64,000 nucleotides of DNA, from positions 6,921,200-6,985,199 of the forward strand of contig NC_092689.1 of assembly GCF_964275005.1 (NCBI RefSeq), read 5' to 3'. Shown here one piece after another: positions 37,101 through 47,655 of the stretch. Both the position numbers and the translations under genes were made by a program. The stretch comes from Diadema setosum (lineage: Eukaryota; Echinodermata; Echinoidea; Diadematoida; Diadematidae). Numbering within the stretch: position 1 is the first letter of the stretch; each line of letters opens with the position of its first letter. The notes below the pieces were generated by a model that saw only the letters and a program-made list of their open reading frames with translations, was not told the DNA's origin and ran no database searches.

Positions 37101-40100
37101 ATAAATGTCATGGTGAAGTGCTGGCTATACTGTCGCTTAGTGCTTGTTAGGGTATCTCACAATTTGTTTTAGGCTACTTGTGACATGGTTAATTCTCTGT
37201 ACGCAAATCATTTGATATCCACAAGCGAAGGCAAGACAGGGAAACACCAACCATTATTAAATTTCTACCCGTAATTTACTCAAGGTTAAAGGGATGGTAT
37301 AGTTTTGGTTGAGATGGCTGAGATACTCTAGTACAAAGCAAAACAAAGTGATCCAAATAAAAGTATTTTATTAGAATCATTTTGGTTTATTCTTTTTTCT
37401 TTTTTTTTAGCCAACATCGATTATAATCAAATGAAATACTTGAATTGAATGCTCTTTAGTTCTCATATACACATGGTTTCTAATCATGTTAAAACAAAAC
37501 AAAAACCTGAATCCCCATCTAAAAAAAAAAAAAAATTGTACCAACCTTTTAAAACGAATAACATTTCGACAAGAGTTGAGAATATGAGTGAAAATCTTAC
37601 AGACATGGTTGGCCCGGTTCCTGTAGCCCTGTTCTCAATGTAGTGGCCCATCTTCTCGTAGGCGACGAGCTCGTTCAAGAGCGTCTTGAGACCGATGAGT
37701 TCGGCAACGACTCGGCAATCTCCCCACTCGACTCCCATAACGAGCGCGAGAGGCATAAAGGCGTACGAGCAGATCCACTGACAATGGAAAAAGAATACCC
37801 AGAACAAACAGAATCAAATAAACAAAAAGACTGGAGACAATTCACTCAATAAAAATGACATTTTCGTGATGAACTTTACAACCTTCCCTGCTAGAAAGAA
37901 CACAGTGTTCGCGATGTGTTCACAAGGTTGACAACATGATTGTATGGGTCAATCCATGTCAAATCATCCAGTGCTTGTCACCCGACCCCCTCCGATTTTC
38001 TTAAAAATCGCACCAAATGTTCCCCAAAGTGTCTGACGGAAAATCCCAAAATATTTTGCCCCAAGGTCAATTGGTTGCTAAGATACAGCCTCACATAGCA
38101 ACCGGTGCGCATTCCAAAAAATTAGTTAAAAGAAAATTAGGCATTTTTGATTGACTGTTTTAGCTTGGATATTTATGCAAAAGTGTTCATTATCTGGAAA
38201 TTGAGAGAACTTTATAGTCTTTGCAAGAAAAACTGACTGTGACGCGAAATTGACTTTTCGTTAACGTGCACGAGGTCACCGAAAATGGTGTTAAATGTTA
38301 ATTTTGAAAATTTTAATGCATATTTAGAAGCTTATATCTTCCACATTTCATCACCTTAGGTTCTAAAATATTATGCTGTTGAAGGCTTTGACTTGCTCAG
38401 TAATTTTGAAAAAAATCGGCGCATTCATGATCACCGTTTTTACGGAGAGCGCCCTCAAAGTTGACAAAAATGAAAAATGTGCTAAATTCAAGGTCACGGA
38501 TCACCCTTCGTCCCACCTAGGAATAGCATCAATTTTTGTATATTGATAGACATTTACCTATATTATCTTGGGTTACCAAAGAAATTTTGCTCCCGAAATG
38601 TTCAATGGCAAATTTACCCCACCGAAAATGGTCGTAAACAGCCAAATTCCCACGTAATATCACATATTGGGTTTGGAGGACATTTCAAATGTCCACGCTT
38701 TCAAAATGAAAAGCACTAGCCCTGTGATATTTGCAGTAGGGATAGTCTGTTATACATATTTTAGTAATATATACCACAAAACACTTTTATTACATAATAA
38801 TGACCTTGAAATTTAATCCAAAATTTGATAAAAAACAATAAATCGCTCCATTTTCCTCATTGCACTGCATGTAAATGTGTTTTGAAAGACTTTTCACAGA
38901 GCAATATTTCAAGAATTGTGAAAGCTGACATTCTACCATATTAGGGTGCTAAACTATTTCTGCTCATCTGCCAGATTTAGTGTCAATTTGATCATGAATG
39001 TTATGTCTTTGACCTTGAAGTGCTTCTAAAAATAGCTGTAAATTTGTTAACTACAAATTACACACACAACAGGTGTTTTATGGCAGGATATACTTGTTAT
39101 TCTTCCACAAACACAGAAGCTTTTTATGATGTAAATGTTATATAGTTCTCTCAATTTCCAGATAATGAACACTTTTGCATAAATATCCAAGCTAAAACAG
39201 TCAATCAAAAATGCCTAATTTTCTTTTAACTAATTTTTTGGAATGCGCACCGGTTGCTATGTGAGGCTGTATCTTAGCAACCAATTGACCTTGGGGCAAA
39301 ATATTTTGGGATTTTCCGTCAGACACTTTGGGGAACATTTGGTGCGATTTTTAAGAAAATCGGAGGGGGTCGGGTGACAACTTTTCTGAAAATTGGATGA
39401 TTTGACGTGGATTGACCCGTATGTGAAAATGCTTTTTTTCTTTTTTTTTAAACAGAGAGTTCAGATAGTAATATTTTGTTTCACATACTGTGAATTGATG
39501 ATTCGCAATGTTAATTGTATTCACATTGGTGAAACGCTCGAAAAAAAGCTGCATACAAATGAAAAACTTCTATTTATAAGCACATTCACAAAACTGACAG
39601 TAACAACTTTTGCTACCAGATCGCAACTCTTGCACTCCGTTGCGTCACATGATTATTCGAGGGCTAGCAACGTTCCGCGCAGAGCCTTGGATATATACCT
39701 GCAGTGTCAGTCCTGAAATTCCCACGAGACTCCCGAAATATCCAAGTACTGCGTTGACGAGCGCCAGCAGCGACAAGAAGGCAATCAGGTTTGCTACAAC
39801 ATTGAATACGACGGGTAGTCCGAGCATAGCCCCGTTTGCCGCTGCTTCGATGACGTTGCGCTCTTCCCTGATAAGAGCAGTGAGGTAAATAATGTTCGTA
39901 TGATTAGCTCTTGATAATTACGTGTGATTTGCGAATTATTCGCACACAAGTACACCATTCTATCTGGTAGAGTTTACATCATGTTTCCATATACATATGC
40001 TACTTTAAAGGTGGCCTTTTGGGGGGATTAATCGATAATTGAAATGCACATCAAGAACCAAATAAAAAGAAATAAATGAGGATAAATCTGTTTTCGTCTG

Positions 40101-40994
40101 GGGGAAACTATGTCAAGTATCAGTAGAGAGACTTGGGGGGGGGGGTGAAAGGAAGAGAAATATTGGTGTGGAAGACAGGCGCATGAAGAAACTTTCGTTT
40201 TTGTTTTTTGTTTTTTTTTTGGGGGGGGGGTTGGGTTTTGACGATATGAAGGATGAGTTTACACTGACGATAAAAGGAAACTTACGATTGCTCACTTTCA
40301 TATGAAATTTCACAAGAGCCATACGTTCGAAAAAAGAAATGTAAATCACACAGTGGTTTCAGAGAATTAAATGTAATCACACACTGTATTCGGATGTCAC
40401 CCAATATATATATTTTTTTTAATTCACCCTTTTGGTATTTTAACATCATCTTGCGTCACCAGCTTTGATTTCTCCGTCTCCGGGTACATGAGCTTCGCCA
40501 TAGCTAAGGCGGCTGGGGCCGACATGACCGAGGCCGAAATGAGGTGTCCGGCGTCGACGCCGTAGTGAATGTATGCGCCAAAAACAGCGCCAGCTACTGT
40601 GGCCATGGACCCGGTCATGACAGCATGAATTTCAGAACTCGTCATTTGGTTCAGATACGGCTCGACGCAGATGATGGATTCGCTCTGTTGAGAAGGTCCG
40701 AAAAAGGATACAAAAGGAATACTATGTGATTTTCAGCATAGGTGATAATGCTACTCGAACAAGAATTGACGACCGTGTACTAGTCAGTATGATGATTGAT
40801 ACGGTCATATCTACTAAGGGTATAGGCCTATTCTTCAGTGTAAGGACTATTCCCACCAGAGGGTGCGAAAGCATACTCATAACGCGAGCATGATATCTTC
40901 GTTTACTGAGCTGACAGGTACATCGTATAATTAAGCTTTATAGATCTATGACGCTAACACTAAGACAACGCTAATTAGACAGCACACACACACA

Positions 40995-41032
<38 letters not shown>

Positions 41033-44000
41033 GGTGTTCTGCATGTACACGAGACAGTTTTGTCCATTGATCATGAACTCACTGTGCCCAGGAAAATGTT
41101 TCCCGCCGCACTCAAAGACTCGACTGCCGTGGTCTTCATTGTCCGCTGCATCAACCAGGCCATCTTCTGAATTATCACCTGCATCACGCCATAGTAGTAC
41201 AAGATCTTGACGATGCTGCCGAAGTAGAACAGGATTGGCAAAACCTGAAAATGAAATGCGTACAAAAATGGATGAGTTCACAGCGGAATGTATAGGAAAA
41301 TGATTAGTTGTAAATACACAAAGAAGAGACATAATCTTTTCCTACTTTTATGATAAAGTGGTCCATTACGATTCACGTGTCGAACTTTTTGCATCATGAT
41401 CTTCATAAAACTCACCCCAAAGGCAAAGTAGTGACGGACGTAATCTTCGCCAAAGACGAACACCGCCCCCGCGTGGGAAAAGCCGTAGACCTGAATGATT
41501 ATGTCTTTAAGCCACTTAAAGAGCGCCAGACCTGGAGGAGTGCGGAGGACGAAGAAGCCCATCAGAAACTGTAGGCCAAGACCCCAGAGCACTGGCCGCC
41601 ATTTCACCTATAGGAAAGGCACTCAAGGTTTCATCATTAGTGATCAGTTTTGTGTGTTACCCCCTGGACAATTACCCCACACCCATTCCCTCACTCCAAC
41701 CCTAATCCTTATCATGCTTATCATGAACCTACTCCTGAATCTAACCCATATTCTAACCCTAACCCTAATTTTCACTCTAACTCTTTAACCAACCGGGGAA
41801 AGTTGTCTACAGTGGGTAATCGTCCTGATACAATAGATGCTCTGGTAACCAGAATTGCACTCTTAACTGTAGGAGGTAGAGGGATACGTAAATACGACAT
41901 AATCGAGTTATTTATTATCTTACAACCACCAGTGCAATCAATACTTTTTAAAGGTCCAGTTTACCTTTGGGAACAGTGATTTTGAAAATGTTTAAGATAT
42001 CACATTTGATGCATATGTGTAGGTCTGTTGTACCACAAAACATCCTACCATACAAGATTTTCGCAATAAAGCCTAAAGGAGATATTAATATTTTTCTCAA
42101 TAAACCATAACTGTCCACGGTTTAGTCTGGAAGGATTTTTATTATAAGTATTGTTCACATTTGTGTATCTAACAATACTTAACATCGATTATGCTGGTTC
42201 AAATTTTTACAGTCGTTTTTTCTATCCTTAACTCACATTCTACAACTATTTTAGAGCACTAATGCTGGGTTTTTGTTTCATCTGCAAATAGTAAATTATG
42301 CCTTTAAAGGGATGGTACAGTATTGGTGGAGATGAGAATTGGGCTTTTAACTTTTTGCGAAATACCAAGAAAACACTTATGAAATAGTACAGAGCATACC
42401 ATTTTAAGAGGAATTCAAAGTTTATTTGATGAAAATCCGGGGCCCGTTTCATAAAACTTGTCATCAGTGACAAGTTGTCACAGATGTGACAAGCTACTGA
42501 AATCCTTGCATCTGATTGGCTGAGAGAAAATTTGTCATAGAAATGTGGCACTTGTCACTGATGACAAGTTTTATGAAACGGGCCCCAGGTTTGGAATGAC
42601 TGAAACATCTAAAAACAGAGTAAAACAAAGCGATCGTAATAAAATGTGGGTCCCACACTTTATTAGAATCGCTCTGTTTTGGATATCTCAGCCATTTCAA
42701 AACCAATTTTCATCAAATAAACATTGAATTCCTCATGGAATTACATGCTCTTTCATATTTCATTAGAGGTTTCTCATTATCTCACCAAAAAATGTTAGAA
42801 ACCTGAAATTAGGTCTCAACCAAAACTATACGATCCCTTTAAGGTTCACCTTGTGAGGGCGATGTGACGAGATATAGATGATGGTAACCAAGATGAGTAA
42901 CCCTGACAGTGACACAAGCTGTATTGGTCGATCTCGTGTCAGGAAGTACAGAGCAACAACAAAACCTGGCGCTGCCAGAACCATGGCGAACCTGGAGGCG
43001 AACAAGGAAAATGGAATTTTCATGTGATCATTCCCAGGTCTGCCAACATTCCCATAGCAATGAGGGAGATATCTGTGTGTTAAATGCATTTCAATGGGCG
43101 AAAATAATTCCCAAATCAAGGAGATTTCAATATTCTCTTATTTAGACATGAACAGATTTTGACATTTTCAGGGAGACTCCTGCAGAATCAGGGAGACTTG
43201 GCAGCTGTAGTCCAAGTTGTAATCTTATACTTGATTGTTATGATATTTGTTTGAATCATGAAAATCAATAAAAACATAAATACAAAAAAAAAAACCCTCT
43301 GCATTCCGAGTTATCGTAATGCGAACCATAATGATAATAACTGATGATAAAATTGCTAGTTATTAGTGATTTCATATTCACATCATTATCGATTCCACAG
43401 GACTATCATATAGTCATAATCATGGATATCAAACTATAGTAAGCCTATCACTGCCCTCGTCGTTTAAACACTGTTATTGGCCTGATATTATCCACTGTTA
43501 CCTTCTCTACAGAATTGTCACCTCCTAGTTTACTTCGGTCTTTCCCTGTCTTTTATCATCACTTATGTAATATTTATGGGGGTTTTTTTATCAGTTAATA
43601 ACTTATTGTGTCATTTTTGTTTTGCTTACTCCTGTAAGTATTAAATTCTACGGAGAAATGCAAACTCAGTTTACCAAGCTTAAGGACTTTTTTTTTTTGG
43701 GGGGGGGGGATACTCTGCACGGTTATTTGTTTAACTACTCTGTAGATAAATGACTACATTCACCGTTTGACGAAGCGATGTTGAGTCACGGCGCAAGCCG
43801 GTTGCACGCAGCGCTTGTAGAGAAGGTCTCCGAATCTATCCCGGATGAGACGATAGGCATACGCTACGACAGCCAGGCATGTGATGATGAGAAGAACCGA
43901 GGCTTTGTCGAAGTCGTGCAGGCAGGCGAAGATCAGGTACACAATGTAGAGCCCGAGCACGAGGCACGTCAACACTCCCTTGGCAGCTATCTTGTTGGTT

Positions 44001-44314
44001 TTCAGAAAGGACTTCGCCTTGCGCGTCACGTGGTATATTTTCTAGGGATGTGCAGAATAAAACCAACATATTATATAAACTGAAGCTATCAAGTGATCAC
44101 ATTTATCCTAGATTTCAATTCCGCTACCCAATAGTTCGTAGAACCGTAGTGATCAGCAGTGTCATTCTAATGTAAGAATGTGAAAACAAATTTAAATATG
44201 CTTTCAACACAATTTTGATATGAATTCAAATAATGTTTTTTACAAAATTTTAAAGTAGGTTCTCAAATAAAAACAGCAGTTGATATCTACAGATTTTGAT
44301 CAGTTCTAAAGCAC

Positions 44315-44349
<35 letters not shown>

Positions 44350-44691
44350 CGCTCTTTTGACGTGTAGATCATAACTGAGGAGCTTCAAGAAAACGACAAT
44401 AAAAAAAATGTTTAAAAAAAGGCTAAAGTAGCGAAATATTTTTTTGAAGAACAGAAATATTCTCACAGCCCAACATCTACTTTGGAGGTCGTCAACGTCG
44501 TCGTTGTCGATATCGTCATCGTCTTCTTGGTCACCATCATTGTTTGCCACCCCTCCTTGTCGGTCGGGATCATCTTTGCTGTGGTCGTTAACCACTTTGA
44601 GGGTGATGATTTCATTTGCGACGTCGTCCTCATGAGCGTAGTCGCAGTCGCCATTCTCATTGCACTTTGGAACATCGTTAACTGTTTCCAT
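34065..44691 (-). CDS. SLC28A: SLC28-family concentrative nucleoside transporter, copy 1 (complete, 10 coding exons)
   Basis: Sodium-coupled nucleoside importer of the plasma membrane (SLC28/CNT family). I joined ten exons: 44691-44467, 44041-43764, 42991-42850, 41607-41416, 41244-41083, 40684-40428, 39867-39699, 37777-37601, 36236-36056, 34144-34065. All introns are GT-AG, phases agree, and the sum is 1863 bp (620 aa plus stop), normal for the family. Visible landmarks: acidic cytosolic N-terminus (residues about 54-68), N-terminal membrane helices, TM7/HP1 stretch AAGNIFLGTSES (about 325-336), SVMSAPAAL (about 385-393), signature GLKTLLNELVAY (about 504-515; family form G/A-x-K-xxx-NEFVAY, here F is L), and [15 protein letters not shown] (about 541-555). 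The short C-tail holds one N-x-T sequon (NET). Family identity is sure. Substrate class is uncertain because HP1 reads G-T-S-E-S-I-I instead of the usual G-Q/M-T-E-x-P-L. SLC28A1/2/3 orthology is not resolved. Confidence 0.95.
34846..35234. mobile_element. family F foldback element, copy F5
   Basis: TTAAAGGGATCGCATAGTTT to TACCATCCCTTTAA, centre GTGTGGAACCCACAC. Lies in the last intron of SLC28 copy 1. Confidence 0.85.
35453..36019. mobile_element. family P foldback element, copy P1
   Basis: TTAAAGGACAAGTTCACC to GGTGAACTTGTCCTTTAA, with arms of roughly 250 bp repeating inverted (TGCAGCAATATTAGTAGATC against ACTAATATTGCTGCATTC). Ends 36 bases into the intron after SLC28 copy 1 exon 9. Confidence 0.85.
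36056..36236 (-). CDS. SLC28A: SLC28 copy 1, coding exon 9
   Basis: 181 bp, 60 codons plus one base. Acceptor ctgatttag|CTT, donor [33 protein letters not shown] then the last TM helix ending FTTACIA. The CGFxNxSSIG block lines the substrate site in CNT structures. Confidence 0.95.
37286..37552. mobile_element. family F element, shortened copy F6
   Basis: TTAAAGGGATGGTATAGTTT at the left and a decayed right end (TACCAACCTTTTAA). About 120 bases shorter than full copies, with internal loss. Lies in intron 8 of SLC28 copy 1, 49 bases from the 3' boundary of exon 8. Confidence 0.7.
37601..37777 (-). CDS. SLC28A: SLC28 copy 1, coding exon 8 (NE signature)
   Basis: 177 bp, 59 codons, phase 0. 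Acceptor ccattgtcag|TGG, donor ATGTCT|GTAAGA. WICSYAFMPLALVMGVEW then GLKTLLNELVAY, the CNT signature that contains one of the two glutamates needed for sodium and nucleoside binding in studied CNTs. The Phe after Asn-Glu is Leu here. Confidence 0.95.
37945..39419. mobile_element. 1.48-kb TA-flanked foldback element in intron 7 of SLC28 copy 1
   Basis: Arms 37945-38217 and 39139-39419 are inverted copies with few mismatches (start TGGGTCAATCCATGTCAAAT; arm includes CACCCGACCCCCTCCGATTT). TA lies outside both ends, suggesting Tc1/mariner-like target use. The 0.92 kb centre is AT-rich without a substantial ORF, so nonautonomous. Confidence 0.85.
39699..39867 (-). CDS. SLC28A: SLC28 copy 1, coding exon 7
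   Basis: 169 bp, one base completing Gly then 56 codons: [40 protein letters not shown], ending SGLTLQ. Acceptor cttatcag|G, donor CTGCAG|GTATAT. NLIAFLxxLxxxNxxLxxxG is a strong CNT block. Confidence 0.95.
40428..40684 (-). CDS. SLC28A: SLC28 copy 1, coding exon 6
   Basis: 257 bp, 85 codons plus GG (phase 2). Acceptor ctcaacag|AGC, donor AAAAGG|GTGAAT. It begins SESIICVEPYLNQMT, continues EIHAVMTGSMATVAGAVFGA and [20 protein letters not shown], and ends DVKIPK. The second TM selectivity pair reads A-V in this copy (S-T in copy 2). Confidence 0.95.
40983..41031 (-). repeat. (AC)n microsatellite, intron 5 of SLC28 copy 1
   Basis: ACAC repeat with one AGAC interruption; 52 bases from the 3' end of exon 5. 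Confidence 0.95.
41083..41244 (-). CDS. SLC28A: SLC28 copy 1, coding exon 5 (HP1 start)
   Basis: 162 bp, 54 codons, phase 0. Acceptor cattttcag|GTT, donor GGCACA|GTGAGT. VLPILFYFGSIVKILYYYGV through AAGNIFLGT. The last two residues (G-T) are the first half of the substrate-binding HP1 motif. In a hand alignment 38 of 54 residues match the homologous exon of copy 2. Confidence 0.95.
41416..41607 (-). CDS. SLC28A: SLC28 copy 1, coding exon 4
   Basis: 192 bp, 64 codons, phase 0 on both sides. Acceptor ttcctatag|GTG, donor TTTGGG|GTGAGT. It encodes [28 protein letters not shown] and AVFVFGEDYVRHYFAFG, the conserved CNT block around the xVxWRxVxxGLxLQF and FVFGD motifs. Same length and phase as the 62272-62463 exon of copy 2. 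Confidence 0.95.
41690..41795 (+). repeat. degenerate telomere-like CCCTAA tract in intron 3 of SLC28 copy 1
   Basis: CTAACCCTAACCCTAA at 41752-41769 within about 100 bases of related CTAACCC/CTAATCC/CTAACTC words. Interstitial simple repeat. Confidence 0.6.
41948..42307 (-). mobile_element. family E interspersed element, copy E2 (inverted)
   Basis: TTAAAGGTCCAGTTTACC at the left to AATTATGCCTTTAA at the right: reverse complement of the 22902-23269 element with scattered differences. Lies in intron 3 of SLC28 copy 1. Confidence 0.75.
42304..42842. mobile_element. family F foldback element, copy F7, split by a nested element
   Basis: TTAAAGGGATGGTACAGTAT to AACTATACGATCCCTTTAA. Interrupted at 42439-42586 by a separate inverted-repeat element. 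Left TTAA is shared with family E copy E2; right TTAA is at +8 of the intron after SLC28 copy 1 exon 3. Confidence 0.9.
42439..42586. mobile_element. nested 148-bp inverted-repeat element in F7
   Basis: Perfect 36-bp terminal inverted repeats beginning GGGGCCCGTTTCATAAAAC. Flanks join into a normal family F sequence (GATGAAAATC...GGTTTGGAATG), so insertion came after F7. Internal TGACAAG/CTTGTCA repeats add further fold-back. Nonautonomous. Confidence 0.9.
42850..42991 (-). CDS. SLC28A: SLC28 copy 1, coding exon 3
   Basis: 142 bp, beginning with one base that completes an Arg codon, then FAMVLAAPGFVVALYFLTRD through SSHRPHK. Acceptor gcctccag|G, donor CACAAG|GTGAAC. A family F foldback element begins with its TTAA at intron position +8 immediately after this donor. 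Confidence 0.9.
43764..44041 (-). CDS. SLC28A: SLC28 copy 1, coding exon 2
   Basis: 278 bp, 92 codons plus two bases (CG|, phase 2). Acceptor ccctag|AAAATATACC, donor AAACG|GTGAAT. It encodes the first hydrophobic helices, including GVLTCLVLGLYIVYLIFACL and ASVLLIITCLAVVAYAYRLI, as in N-terminal TM1-TM2 of vertebrate CNTs. Confidence 0.9.
44318..44349 (-). repeat. (AC)16 microsatellite, intron 1 of SLC28 copy 1
   Basis: Pure AC repeat, 118 bases past the exon 1 donor on the minus strand. Confidence 0.95.
44467..44691 (-). CDS. SLC28A: SLC28 copy 1, coding exon 1 (start codon)
   Basis: 75 codons from ATG 44691-44689 to donor GCT|GTGAGA. The exon itself begins at 44713 after the acceptor tttctttcag, leaving 22 bases of 5' UTR, so an upstream noncoding exon must exist. 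The peptide starts METVNDVPKC and includes the run DQEDDDDIDNDDVDD, an acidic cytosolic tail poorly conserved in the family. The ATG is the first in the exon and has A at -3. Confidence 0.85.
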
Positions 44692-45604
44692 TTTGATGCA
44701 AACTTCGGCTATCCTGAAAGAAAAAATCAGCGTAGAGAAATTCAGGTATAAACGGACTATTACAATGACAGATGACTTGCCTTTCTGGGTGCAATTCCAC
44801 CCATGATCATACATGTTAGTTTAAATGAGCAGAGTAAAATTTAGCAGTAGAAAAGTACAAGTTCCCTCAAACTCACGCCTGACACATCAGAGTTGTAGAA
44901 TGTCAATGGTGATATCATTAGCGACGAAATATGCAAAGTAGCTGAGGTGATGATGTCATAGCATCAAGACTCCCATTGACCTGCTCACAAATCTTCACCC
45001 CCATTTTTTCCCACACAAAATAGAATAATAAAAACGTGTATTCTTCACACCGAATAATAATAAATAATAAAGGGCATTTACATTGCGCAGCTACTATAAT
45101 AATATACTCTACTGCGCATTACAAAATGACATGCATACAAGAAATTCAAACAGAAAATACATTACTTCAAGAGATGACTTTTGAACCTGACCTTAAACTC
45201 AGTGCAGCTTTTGATTTAATCAGACACGACATTCTTGTGAAAAGGGGCGAAGGAAGAAAGAAAAGAAGAGGAGTTGAAAGGTCAATACCAACACACGCGA
45301 GGCACAAGATGGGAGGGCTCATCGAGAAATTTTGTATTGAAACGATAAACGATTTTGACAAGACAAGGAGAAAAACAAGAGACCCGGGAGTCTCGCGCTC
45401 ACCTGAGTATCGCAAATTCACCTTCCACGCATTCTGGCAGACTCTTATACCGCACTACATTGCAAGCTTGGAGGGCGGGGGCATTTGCATATTCCATCAC
45501 ACTGGTAAGAATACCTGTCATGTGCAGTGTACTTAGAAAGCTTGGCTATGCGGTTAAAAATCACTTTGATTCTACAGAAGAAAAAAAATATTTGTGAATA
45601 TTCC

Positions 45605-46055
45605 TTAATTTGGGGGTTGGGGCCCCTGGGTGTCCCCAAGTGGGGCATGGTGCCCACATTAACGTATTGCGATCCTATCCCTTAGGGATGCTACCTGCCG
45701 AGTTTGGTGAAAATTATCATCGGGTGTTTGAGAAGAACATGAAAATGTACGAGTTAGGCCCCATTTGGACCCCTTCCCCCCTCCCCTCGTGCCAAGGGGC
45801 ACCCCTGATTCCATCATGAACAAACTTGTAACTACATTCATCCAATGTACTAACTCATAGTAATTACTTAGCTCTATCACATTTGGTTCTAGAGAAGAAG
45901 AATTTTAAAGATCCCTTATATTGGGGTGGGGGGGGGGGCAGTTGGGGCACCGTGCCTATTTGAACAAACGGAGATCCTATTCCCCTAGGCATACTATCTA
46001 CCAAGTTTGATGAAAATCGGTGATGGGGTTTTCAAGAAGAAGATGAAAATGTAAA
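45605..46055 (+). repeat. two diverged tandem units of a G/C-run-rich repeat
   Basis: Unit 1 (45605-45770) and unit 2 (45915-46055) share TGGGGCA..GTGCC, GATCCTATCCC..TAGGGATGCT, ACC(G/A)AGTTTG(G/A)TGAAAAT and AAGAA(C/G)ATGAAAATGTA. Spacing is about 310 bp. Noncoding. Confidence 0.6.
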
Positions 46056-46745
46056 AAGTTTACGAACCACAATAATTATGCTATATAAGAATTTATGAGA
46101 AAAAAAAAATCCTCAATTTGAATGTAAAAGTATTTAATCTTCAAGCTTCTTATTTAAGAGTAATGGTTATGATGAAAATGAAAACAATCATTATGACAAT
46201 TATGCGAAGGACGCGAAGGATAAGAAAAGAACAAATGTTATGATAAATCGTTTCAGCACAAAACCCCTTCCCTCACCCTCCTCTCTCCCACCCACACTTT
46301 TGGCTCTTTAGATAAAAAGGGGAGATAACACGCACAAACACCAAAACCCGTGACTTCCCGAGGGTTCAGCCCTCGAAAATTTTCCCCATCGAAAAATGGG
46401 AAGGGGTGGCGGGAAGGGTTGCCCTACCCCCAACCCCATCCCCGCACCTGTGTAAATGTCTCGACCTAGAAGTTACTAGTATACAAGCCGCATCAAGGTG
46501 GCTAGAAAAGTGCAGGTTCCCATTGTACGTGACATCAGAGATGCCGTGATGCTTGTCCCTCGATGACACCGGCGTCAAGAACAACGAATTTTCGTGTATC
46601 ACTTTCACATCCACCTCCAACACGTAAAACTGGTCATCACAAGATAAGCAGGCGCACCTCAGGATACCTCATCTCTTTCTTTTCTCAATTCCCTCATTTT
46701 ATCATCTTGGTACCACTGCTTCAAAATACCATCAAGTTTTTGTTT

Positions 46746-46771
46746 TGTGTGTGTGTGTGTGTGTGCGTGTG

Positions 46772-46822
<51 letters not shown>
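46746..46822 (+). repeat. (GT)n microsatellite, 77 bp
   Basis: Longest GT tract in the window, with two GC interruptions. Confidence 0.95.
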
Positions 46823-46824
<2 letters not shown>

Positions 46825-47655
46825 AGAGATGTTATGGTTTGTTTCAATGGCTAATCTACCACTTATACCTTATGAAAAACCAGGCATATGTTATGGAATG
46901 AGCGTGGTAGACAGAATATGTAGTACATTACTCAAGAAGTTTTTCTTTTACGTGTAGCTCTCTTTTTCAACAACACAATGATTTAGAGAAAAAAAGAGTC
47001 CCATTGGATTATGAACCTCCTATTTTTTCTTCCTTTTTCAAATGTATATATTTTTTATTATATTGATTTGTTTTAATTTGTAATATATGACACAAAAAAA
47101 ATAAATTGAATTAATTTAATTGCTTTTGGAGGATTTGAAGTTCAAAATATTCTTCAAACGTGTAATTTTCCGAAGCTCAAAAAAATTGTACACAATATAG
47201 TCATCGGTAAAATGCAAGACCAAACAATATTTTTTTCCCCAATCAAAATATTAATAAGCAGTATCTCAATTTTGTCCTTTTTTCGCACAGGGCGCAATTG
47301 ATTGTTTTTTTTTTTTTTCGTAATTCTTGAATTTGATTTAATATTTTCTCGGAGTAAAATGACTTTAAAGTGGGCCTTATGTTAATTCAAGGGTTAAAGA
47401 AAGATTATGTCTGTGATGATGCCTAGGAACAAATCATTGCATCTAGTTGTTCACCCGTGTTGTCGGGATTATACATAATATAACACGAAGATTCCACAAA
47501 TATCCAAACATTATGATTGACATAAGTCATCAACGTATCTTGCGGAAAGAGCATAAATGACAACGGGGTAGAAAAAGTCTGTCTCATTATATGCTGTCAA
47601 AACAAAACTGGAAAAATATGGCAAATTTTCGACATTTCTTTCTGAGTTTAGGGAT

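Noticed and set aside
45036..45130. Possible tRNA or snRNA gene in the AT-rich repeat
   Set aside because: No cloverleaf or Pol III boxes; only repeat-like text.
45036..45536. 166-codon plus-strand frame
   Set aside because: Overlaps AT-rich repeat sequence at its start, shows no family motif and no supporting splice or promoter signals. Probably chance.
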